The position numbers and the translations under genes are program-made. DNA of 34,439 bases, from assembly GCA_051453625.1 (NCBI GenBank), contig JBOZIK010000001.1:93071932-93106370 (forward strand), read 5' to 3'. Below, piece by piece: positions 23,241-30,599 of this stretch (position 1 is the stretch's first letter; the number at the start of each line of letters is the position of its first letter). Under the pieces are notes generated by a model. The model ran no database searches. It had not been told where the DNA came from and worked only from the letters and a program-made list of their open reading frames with translations. The DNA comes from Welwitschia mirabilis. Its lineage: Eukaryota; Gnetophyta; Gnetopsida; Welwitschiales.

Positions 23241-24010
23241 AAACACAACCATATTAAAGAAGCGTCCGTGAAGGTGAAAGAACGTGTGCAGTGGGAGTTA
23301 ACCAGAAAGGCTGAAACAGTTACGCACAGCAGTTGGCATGGCAATCATATGCATGATGAGGCCTAACAAGGACGGTGCAAAGTGTCTGAGGCACTGGTAG
23401 CACCGGAGCGAAAACAACACCATGGAAGACGGTGTCGAGATGGTGCCGAGACGCTGAGCAAACAGTGTTGGTGCACTGTGAGTGCACGACAGACAGCGAT
23501 GGGCATGGAGAGCAAGCAACCACATGCAGCTAACTTAAGCTAATTATGGCATAGTAAATGAGCACGGTGTAAGGTAAACATCACGCGGTGAAGAACCGAC
23601 TGATGACCAGCTGATAGGTGAAAGGCGTCATGGGCAAACACCAAGTAGAGAGAACTGCATGTGCAAGAGATACATTTGGCGCATAGGGCAGACAACAGCG
23701 TGCAGGTGAGATAAGCGGCGGGGTGCAGCAGTGCAAGGTGGTACTGACAGTGGTGCTATAAGGTGCGATGCAGTGAAGTACATATAGCACGCGTGTGCAG
23801 AGTCCACAGTGATAGAGAACGAGATGGACAACAGATAAGGGTGGCGGCGGTAGCGTAGGAGAAGGGAGACACGATAGCATGATTACGGCGGGAAAGGAAG
23901 AATGCAAGCTGAGTCACACACTTGGCGCTGCACTGGTGCTAATGACGTAGTGTGCACACGGTGGCAAGAAAAGGAAACAACGCTCACCAATGCAAGATCC
24001 AAACTAAACA
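23241..24010. other. GC-rich, CpG-retaining island next to element 3
   Basis: Base composition changes sharply. This stretch has many CG dinucleotides (for example gacggtgtcgag and ggtgccgagacgctg), unlike the AT-rich surroundings. Minus-strand frames of up to 108 codons occur but are Ser/Pro/Cys/His-rich, overlap in two frames and show no domain. Position and strand suggest it is transcribed LTR/leader sequence (R-U5 or beyond) of element 3, downstream of that element's TATA box. A captured foreign segment is an alternative. Confidence 0.5.
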
Positions 24011-24222
24011 GTAATTAACACTATGAAACAGACAAAGGTTGAATCATAATATTATTTCTCTTTATACCTTTGAAAGGCAGAAGGTTTCCCTTTTTTATAA
24101 GCTTATAATGGCTCAATGTTTGAGACACTTCCAATGGTTTGTGGGGGTTTCTGTGTGTGCTTTAACCACCTCAGCCTTAGCACCTTTGGAATGTGTGCTC
24201 ACATTGGAGCAACATCTTAACA
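24011..24222 (-). repeat. Start of the 3' LTR of copia element 3 (left limit unknown)
   Basis: On the minus strand the LTR begins TGTTAAGATGTTGC directly after the polypurine tract and contains a TATA box. No second copy of this LTR is in the window, so its CA end cannot be placed. It probably continues into the GC-rich stretch. Confidence 0.7.
24091..24099 (-). promoter_or_regulatory. TATA box in element 3 LTR
   Basis: The minus strand reads TATAAAAAA about 125 bases into the LTR, a usual position for a copia U3 promoter. It would start RNA near 24065, running leftward. Confidence 0.6.
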
Positions 24223-24233
24223 ATCTCCATCTT
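24223..24233 (-). promoter_or_regulatory. Polypurine tract of copia element 3
   Basis: The minus strand reads aagatggagat followed at once by TGTTAAG. This matches the usual copia junction of a purine-rich gagat motif and a TGTT LTR start, and it fixes the orientation. Confidence 0.85.
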
Positions 24234-24262
24234 AGCTTCAAATTTGACACATAGATGCTTGG

Positions 24263-24760
24263 TTAACAAGAGCTTATTCCTACTACATTTAAACAGTGCT
24301 TGAATTTAACTATAGGAAGTGGCTTAGTCAACATATCAGCGGGATTTTTAGAGGTATGGAATTTTTCTATTACAATATCTCCTATATCAAGAGTATCTCT
24401 AATAAAATAACGTTTAACATCAATATGATTGGTCCTTGAGTGATACATATTATACTTGGTAAGATGAATGACACTTTCGCTATTACAAAATACAACTGTT
24501 TCTTCTTGGGTTAGACCAAGCTTGATAACGAGACCTCGCAGCCATGTAGCTTCTTTCACACCTTCTGTTACTATAACATACTCTACCTCAGTTGTCGATA
24601 ATGCAGTAATGGATTGAAAAGATGCCTTCTAAGTTCCAACTTATGGCAGAATTATAGAGTGTAAAAATGTAACCTAAAAGTGATCTTCGTCTGTCTAAAT
24701 CACCTCCATGATCAAAGTAAGTAAATCCTACTGTATTTAGTTGATGATGTTTTGCTTCCA
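24263..24760 (-). pseudogene. Copia RNase H domain, element 3 (Tnt1/Tork-like)
   Basis: Motifs are GGDLDRRRSLLGYIFT, ALSTTEVEYV, VKEATWLRGLVIKLGL, VVFCNSESVIHL, YHSRTNHIDVKRYFIRD and KNPADMLTKPLP, ending in a natural stop at 24263 about 30 bases before the PPT. This matches the C-terminus of Tnt1-94-type pol proteins. A frameshift falls between the GYIFT and ALSTT blocks (about 24630). The usual Asp in FCDS reads FCNSE, and the first Asp of the DSD motif is also lost, so it would be inactive. Confidence 0.92.
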
Positions 24761-25387
24761 TTAAATACTAAGCCTAAGGCAGAGAAGTCCTTCAAATAAC
24801 AAAGGATCCATTTTACAACATTCCAATGATCCTTTCCTAGATTATGCATGTATCGACTTACGATATTGATAGCATATGCGAGATCAGGTCTAGTGTAGAT
24901 CATAGCATACATTAAACTACCAACGACATTAGAATAAGGAATGCGGGTCATATGCTCAATCACTTCTTCAGTTTTTGGGCAACATTTCAAAGACAATTAG
25001 AAGTGAGTACCGAAGGGAGTAGAAACAGGTTTACATGTAAACATATTGAACCTATTAAGAATTTTCTCAATATACTTCTTTTGTGAGAGAAACAATTTAC
25101 CAGATTGACGGTTTCTTTGAATTTCCATACCAAGAATTGTCTTGGTGTTGCTCAGATCCTTCATTTCAAATTCTTTATTAAGTTGTGACTTTAATCTGTA
25201 AATCAAGGACTTGTTGCGAGAAGCAATTAACATATTATCAACATAAAGTAATAAATACACAAAGGACTTATCAGGATATTGTTAGAAATAAATATAGTGA
25301 TTATATTGACTTCTGATAAAACCCTGCTCAATCATAAATGCATCAAACTTCTTATACCACTGTCTCGGAGCTTGCTTAAGGCCATAT
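24761..25387 (-). pseudogene. Copia reverse transcriptase C-terminal half, element 3
   Basis: The frame runs out of the N gap with YGLKQAPRQWYKKFDAFMI, then MYLLLYVDNMLIASRNKS, FEMKDLSNTKTILGMEIQ, SGKLFLSQKKYIEKILNRF, IPYSNVVGSLMYAMIYTRPDLAYA and HWNVVKWILCYLKD. These match the Tork/Tnt1 lineage and differ from element 1. The catalytic YVDD reads YVDN (GAT to AAT), and stops interrupt the frame near 25280 and 24996. The N-terminal RT half, integrase, protease and gag of this element are not present, being lost in or beyond the gap. Confidence 0.93.
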
Positions 25388-25487
25388 NNNNNNNNNNNNN
25401 NNNNNNNNNNNNNNNNNNNNNNNNNNNNNNNNNNNNNNNNNNNNNNNNNNNNNNNNNNNNNNNNNNNNNNNNNNNNNNNNNNNNNNN
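25388..25487. other. Assembly gap of exactly 100 N
   Basis: One hundred Ns is a conventional unknown-size gap. On the left is element 3 RT and on the right is element 2 gag. These are different families and non-adjacent parts of an element, so the true missing sequence is probably several kilobases or the join is wrong. Confidence 0.97.
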
Positions 25488-26369
25488 CAAAATTTAATAT
25501 TTCTTTTATTTCCTCTTCCTCTAACTCTATCCATACCTCTTCCTCTGCCATATCAACATTCTGTATAACGATACTTTCCTTGGCTATTTCCACATCCATA
25601 AGTTCTTCCACTACTTCTTCCATGTGCACGTCCTCTTCCACGTGAAGCATGGGATCCTTTAGGCCTATCTTGAGAATAAGACTTCTCATCCACCTTCATC
25701 TTGCCTTTGAGTGCTTATGATAATTTTTCTTCTTCCAAATGAATTCTAGCTTCATGTGCTAATAATGAACCAATCAACTCTTCAAACTTAAACTGAGTTA
25801 AATTCTTACTTTATTCACATGCTACAACTACTGAATCAAATTTTGGAAGAAGAGAATGTAATACCTTTTTAAAAATTGTTTTCTCTATCACTATTTGATC
25901 ATTACTTCGAAATTAATTCACAATATCTTGTGCCTACATACAAAAATCAGTAACATTCTTAAATTCCTTCATCATGAGAGATTCAAACTTTTTTCACTTT
26001 AATGTCTGCACTCTTATCACACACATCTTATCTATTCCCTAGTAAGCTATCAATAAAACATTCTAAGCTTCTTTTGATTTAGTATAATTATAAATATGCA
26101 AAAAATATTCTCACTTATAGCAGATTGTAATGTGAAGAGGGCTTTGTTATCTTTCTTCCTCTTCTCATATAACTCCTTCTTTCCATCATTACTCAAAGCA
26201 TTATATGCAACCACATTAGCTAGTTTCATATATTCATTCTCTATAAGATCCCATAAGTCTTGAGATTTCAATAATATCTTCAAGTTGATGCTCCAATAGC
26301 TGTAATTCTCTCTAGCAAAAATAGGGATCGGAAATGGAATACTACTATTAGCAACCATTTCTACAATCT
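25488..26369 (-). pseudogene. Copia gag (UBN2-type), element 2
   Basis: The start MVANSS at about 26358 is in an open frame down to 26050. It has ARENYSYWSINLKILLKSQDL, LWDLIENEYMKLANVV, DGKKELYEKRKKDNKALFTL and QSAISENIF, typical of the copia gag N-terminal region and UBN2 domain. Further down in shifted frames come AYQGIDKMC, SLLAHEARIHLEEE and an Arg/Gly-rich stretch (GRGRG, RVRGRG) before the expected zinc knuckle, which is lost in the gap. It is better preserved than the element 1 gag but still broken after about 100 codons. Confidence 0.9.
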
Positions 26370-26381
26370 GCTCTAATACCA
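26370..26381 (-). promoter_or_regulatory. tRNA-iMet primer-binding site, element 2
   Basis: The minus strand reads TGGTATTAGAGC, one C-to-T change from the plant copia PBS TGGTATCAGAGC. It lies two bases from the LTR edge. Confidence 0.92.
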
Positions 26382-26383
26382 AT

Positions 26384-26737
26384 TGATCAAAAAAGATAAA
26401 TTATTAACAGGAGGAAAGATAGAATTAAATGAGAATTTTGTTTATTTTTGCTATGTAAAACAATATGCTAATACATCCTTTTATGAAGTTCAGACTCTAA
26501 GCTCTTCTGAAGATAGATTTGACAAGACTCAAGTTTACATAAACAAGACTAAACAACTTTTTAATAAATCTTTCCAAGACTCCACCTTTCAACTAAGACT
26601 TTAACTTCATGTTTTGCATTAATTAAACCAAACTATGACAAAGTAATTTTCTAACTTAAGATAAATTAATTCAATAGTACATGATTCAACTAAATAATAA
26701 GACAAATTTAGACATCTTGAGAATCACTATTTCTTCA
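26384..26737 (-). repeat. 5' LTR of copia element 2
   Basis: Starts tgatcaaa and ends tttcttca on the plus strand (TG...CA), 354 bases. It belongs to the same family as the two LTRs of element 1 and is bounded by the PBS. The TATA position reads TATTAAAAAG. The matching 3' LTR is not seen, being in the 100-N gap or absent. Confidence 0.93.
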
Positions 26738-27941
26738 GTTAACATGAGGGAAGGGTCTCCAGGGTGTTATGCGGTAAGGGAAATGAGGGGGGGGGGNNNC
26801 CCCCTAACTGCCTTGAAATCACATGCTAAAGAAGAAAAAGAGGTTGCTGGTTATTATATCAACTAGTATTTTGCTTCATGCACCACATAGAAGGCATAAA
26901 AGGAGAGAGAAGGACACATGAAAGAAGAGAGAAGGGCCTCCTTTATGTGCAAAAGTCAAGGCGGTAGCTAAATAGTTTAGTTACGTGTCTTTTCTTGGAT
27001 AATCACGAGGATGGATAAGGGACATGTTCAACAATTTCGATGCATTTTACATGAAGTGGAGGGGTGCTAATTATGAACTCTGTGCATGGCTTAATAACTA
27101 ATTCCAATGCAAATTGGTTTTAATATTTAAAACACTATGATGACTAACCTAAGTGCATGGTGGTTTTAGCATAAGGATACTTTTAAAAATTAACAATTAA
27201 TTAATGGGCTAGCTACTACTACACAGACTTTTAAGTTTTATGTATAAGAAATAATTTTAAAGGTCCTCTAGTTTTCTATACTTGCACTATATTAGTTGTA
27301 GGCAGTGTAGGCATTTAATTCTTTTATGGGAAAAAGGGGCCTAAAATACATAAAATGGCTTGGCATGAGTTTGAACTTAACACTTTCTATTTAATATATA
27401 ATGAACCTAACCACTTACAAAATCACTTAAAAACATTTTTACATAAAAAGCAGAAAAGCAATGATGACACTTTCTAAATTATCATAAAAGAATGATTAAT
27501 CGCATAAGGTATATACAATTTCTAAGGAAATCATAAGGCATTATTATTTTCAATTTTGAGCATCACAATTAAATAACAACATGCCAAATAAATCAAGTTT
27601 CACATATTAACACACATGAAGTCCTTCAAAATATAAACTGCTACAATGTTTAAATGTCAAATCTCTTTAGCATACAATAATTGAAATAAAAACATGTATT
27701 TCAATACCTAGTTTTTACTACAAATTTCAATTCTTTTCAGAGTTCTCCATTGCCATAGGTCCTACACATAGATGTATAGTGTGAGAACTACATCCCTCAC
27801 AGTTTCTAGTATGGCCCAAGGTAAGAAACAGGTAGGAAAGGGAATTCAAGCTCATAAGCCAAGGGAAAACAAGTCAACTAAAGGCTTGACCAAGACCATG
27901 AGGTTAATTAGAATAATATTGCTTTACAATTGTTAATCATC
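26738..27941. other. Unassigned DNA, possible leader of a gypsy element; 3-N gap
   Basis: No frame or domain is recognised. On the minus strand this is what would follow the gypsy-type PBS at 27943-27954, so it may be a decayed 5' leader and gag. At 26787-26804 ten G are followed by NNN and five C. This looks like an unresolved G/C homopolymer in an otherwise AT-rich area. Confidence 0.45.
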
Positions 27942-27942
27942 G

Positions 27943-27954
27943 TACTCTGATAAC
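27943..27954 (-). promoter_or_regulatory. tRNA-iMet-like PBS beside gypsy LTR
   Basis: The minus strand reads GTTATCAGAGTA two bases from the LTR edge. Nine of twelve positions, including the run TATCAGAG, match TGGTATCAGAGC. The position abutting the LTR makes chance unlikely. Confidence 0.6.
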
Positions 27955-28539
27955 TTAGTTACACCCTGCCAAAAGGGGTATAAATAATATTAAATTGTGC
28001 ACATTCCTTCCTTTTCACTTTGGCAGTCCATTCCCATGGTTGTGGGAATCCCTTTTGAGAGTTTCACCCTATAAAGTTTGTACAACTAGTTATCTTGTCT
28101 AATTTCAATTCTCTTATTTAACAATTATAATCTATGGTTAACACACAAGACATACATAAGAACAATTTACAATAGGCTAGTAAATAAGCTAGTTCAAAAA
28201 CAATGTTATACAAGATAGGTGATAAGACTATAAGTGATACACGAATAGTAAGTTTTAAATGTAAAGGACATGCAAAAATCATACAAATTTACAAATAACA
28301 TAAATCATGTACAACATAAAGAAGACTTAACTAGAGTCATACAAGACACCATAAATAATTTTTAGACCATACAAACTACAAGCAAGATAACTTAGATCAT
28401 ACAAGTAATATGAGAAGGGTTTCTTGAGCGTACCTGCTTTACAGTCAAAATTCAAGAACACACTAGCTATTTCAAAAACCCCAACACATTCACAATCATA
28501 AGAGACTTGTCTATGCCTCTAATAGTGAAAAAACTCATC

Positions 28540-28547
28540 TATTTATA
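28540..28547 (-). promoter_or_regulatory. TATA box in gypsy LTR
   Basis: The minus strand reads TATAAATA near the centre of the LTR, dividing a roughly 550-base U3 from R-U5. RNA would start near 28510, running leftward. Confidence 0.6.
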
Positions 28548-28945
28548 ACTACATTCAAAAAGTGAAGGTTATGTTCCTACGAGTAGTTTTGGTTCCATTA
28601 AACCATCCTTTCCAAGCCTGACCACTAAGTGTAAATAATAATATAAAAACATTGCTAATTAAATTTAATTACATCAAATAAATAATGTAAGTAAACTTTC
28701 TAGAATAGTTGTAATTTACTACTTCATGAACAAGATGGAATTAAAATAAATCTATACCACACTTCTGTTAACTTTCAAAAATAAGTCAAGTAATCCAAAT
28801 TTAAATTATAAGAATAAAAGACCTGCATAAGTAATAGTAAATTTCACAACTAACTTAACCTTTTAAATAATTAACTTAAAAATGTAATTTAAATTTTTTT
28901 GTAATAAGTTTCTTAAACTAGATAAACATGCATATATTCTTAATA

Positions 28946-28948
<3 letters not shown>

Positions 28949-28980
<32 letters not shown>

Positions 28981-28981
28981 T
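28949..28981. repeat. (TTA)n microsatellite
   Basis: About ten uninterrupted TTA units inside the U3 of the gypsy LTR. Confidence 0.93.
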
Positions 28982-29096
28982 GTATTAATTTTAAAAAATT
29001 GATAATTAGACTATTGTTAATTAATTTCTAATATTTAATTATTTATATAATTAACCTAAAAAGTTTTCTAACCTTAGTAAAATATGAGACATGACA

Positions 29097-29107
29097 TTTC
29101 TCTCTCT
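29097..29107 (-). promoter_or_regulatory. Polypurine tract of gypsy element
   Basis: The minus strand reads agagagagaaa directly before the LTR's TGTCATG. This marks 27957-29096 as the 3' LTR of the element whose body lies to the right. Confidence 0.8.
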
Positions 29108-29290
29108 GTTTAGAGGTTTCCTCCTAGAAACTCACCAGTAGCTCAAGTTTCCATTATAAGATGTCACTCTCTAACTCCCATGTCACCTCATCTTTTGTTT
29201 GCCCTTATAATTAAACCTTGTATAACTTAATTACTTTTTCTCAAAGTACCATTTGATTTTAACCCAATATTTTTATTGGTTGAGCTTCTA
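29108..29290 (-). pseudogene. Gypsy integrase C-terminus / chromodomain-like end
   Basis: The minus frame reads EAQPIKILG, KVIKLYKV, GQTKDEVTWELESDI, then a few residues to the PPT. This matches the end of plant chromovirus pol, where a KIL...LRN block is followed by a V-x-V-x-W segment and an EATWE motif. The EVTWELESDI part (Trp codon at 29178-29180) is the clearest. Four stops interrupt it. The gttt-ctaggagg-aaac region before the PPT also resembles the usual gypsy pol 3' end. The rest of pol is missing; it is truncated near the start of the plus-strand element described next. Confidence 0.75.
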
Positions 29291-29519
29291 TAATACAATA
29301 TAAAAGATATTAATTTAATTGTTTTAGTCACAAAATAAGTCTGCATAAAATAATAGTGGCAATGAAGATATGAGGCAGTGATATGTAGCAATGGAATTGG
29401 AAGACATATGGTAGAGCAATGTGGATATGGTACTAGAGACATGTGGCAATAGCACTGATTGGTAGAGGAATCTAGCTCTAAAGGACACATATTGGATTCA
29501 TCATGACGAAGATTCTACT

Positions 29520-29690
29520 TAATGCTACATGATTATCTTTGGCAAATGCTAAAGAAAAAAATTCTTATCTACCTAATGCTACATGACAACCTTTATCAAA
29601 TGCAACTATAGGACAAAATCTTATCTAACTAATGCTAAATGACAAAGATTCTACCTAATACTATAGGACAAAATCCACCCACCTCACCTA
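29520..29690 (+). repeat. Degenerate ~55-bp tandem repeats in U3
   Basis: About three copies start at 29520, 29574 and 29630. Each begins taatgctacatga or a close variant, followed by ggacaaaatc-type sequence, and each seems built of two 27-base halves. They lie just upstream of the TATA box, a place where retrotransposon enhancer repeats are common. Confidence 0.75.
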
Positions 29691-29736
29691 CCACTACAAG
29701 CCAAAGGCTCCCAACCACCTCAACGTAACCCTTGCC

Positions 29737-29744
29737 TATAAAAG
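29737..29744 (+). promoter_or_regulatory. TATA box of the Athila/Tat-type LTR
   Basis: tataaaag lies in the context gcctataaaagaacc, the best plus-strand TATA element in this region. RNA would start near 29770. Confidence 0.7.
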
Positions 29745-29941
29745 AACCTTAATCCCTCATTTGTAAACATCTTTGAATGGTGAATGTTATGGAAATACTT
29801 GAAGCATTAAGATTTCATGGCTTTTGAAGCACCTCCCTTAGGAGCGGACTTGTTTTAAGGTAACTTTGATAAGTCTATTTAAGCTTCATCTTTCTCTTTC
29901 GATGTAATGTATTTCCTGAATTAATGGAAGAATAAGTTTTT

Positions 29942-30083
29942 CATTCTTCAATTTCTAGTGCACGCTAACACAATACTTTTAATCCTTAGGTGAGACTCTT
30001 TCTTATTTGAATATTATAGTAGTTAATCATTCTTCGATTTCTAGTGCATGTTAATATAGTACATTTAATCCTTAGCTGAGACT
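29942..30083 (+). repeat. Two copies of a 56-bp direct repeat, period 86
   Basis: Copies at 29942-29997 and 30028-30083 share cattcttc, atttctagtgca, aatccttag and tgagact. Several differences are C/T or G/A changes. They lie in the transcribed part of the LTR. Confidence 0.85.
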
Positions 30084-30581
30084 ACATCATTAAGACCTTT
30101 TAGGCTAAGTGAATTCTCTAAGTTAACTTTTGGTTATAGTCACTATTATGTTATAGATCTTAAGTACAGTTGTTCTTACTTTCTATATTCATAAAGGGCT
30201 ATGAAGGACCAAGTGACTATTAAATTCACCAACACTCATTGGTAAATGAGATTATGTTACCATGCTCAAGCCATCACAACTTAATGATTTGAGCTCATGT
30301 TTTAGAAATTACAGGAAATCGTTGGAGTAAGGATGGATTATTGAATAAGCTAAGCTAGACCTTTGGAGCATATTTGTTTTTCTACACTACCAACTGAAGT
30401 TCTCTTAAACTTGATTTTACATTTTGTTTTAATTTTCATTATAGAATTAAATTATTACATTACTTTTGATAAGTTTACCATAAATATCCCTAGGGAAGAA
30501 TAATACTAGGTCCTTCCCTAGTTTATTTGATGTTCACATTTTACTACAATGAATAACAATAGTTCATAGTGAATTGATTTT

Positions 30582-30599
30582 TGGTGCCATTGCTAGGGA
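30582..30599 (+). promoter_or_regulatory. tRNA-Asp primer-binding site (Athila/Tat type)
   Basis: Reads tggtgccattgctaggga. The Athila/Tat group has TGGCGCCGTTGCCGGGGA, complementary to the tRNA-Asp 3' end. All four differences are C-to-T or G-to-A; two are at the CpG sites (tggTgcc, ccAtt), as expected from decay of methylated cytosine. Confidence 0.88.

Larger units (their letters stand above)
27957..29096 (-). repeat. Ty3/gypsy (chromovirus-type) LTR
   Basis: On the minus strand it begins TGTCATGTCTCATATT and ends GGGTGTAACT (the last A mutated), giving 1140 bases. The ends resemble gypsy LTRs that start TGTCA/TGTTA and end in TGTAACA. A PPT abuts the right edge, a PBS-like site the left edge, and a TATA box lies inside. 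There is only one copy in the window. Confidence 0.78.
29300..30566 (+). repeat. 5' LTR of an Athila/Tat-type Ty3/gypsy element (approximate limits)
   Basis: The region upstream of a tRNA-Asp PBS carries a TATA box at 29737-29744, tandem repeats upstream of it and a long transcribed part. The left edge cannot be set without a second copy. A possible CA end is at 30565-30566, some 15 bases before the PBS. Long LTRs of 1 kb or more are usual in this group. Confidence 0.65.

Noticed and set aside
23298-23907. Several overlapping minus frames in GC-rich DNA
   Set aside because: Frames overlap each other in different phases, are low in complexity (Cys, His, Ser, Pro) and show no domain. Long frames are expected by chance in GC-rich sequence.
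25282-25689. 135-codon frame joining RT and an acidic region across the gap
   Set aside because: The join runs through 100 N. The acidic part is the wrong frame of element 2 gag's Arg/Gly-rich hinge, so it is not a fusion protein.
28949-28981. Regular repeat considered as a possible CRISPR or regulatory array
   Set aside because: It is a plain (TTA)n microsatellite with no spacers, and the genome is a plant's.
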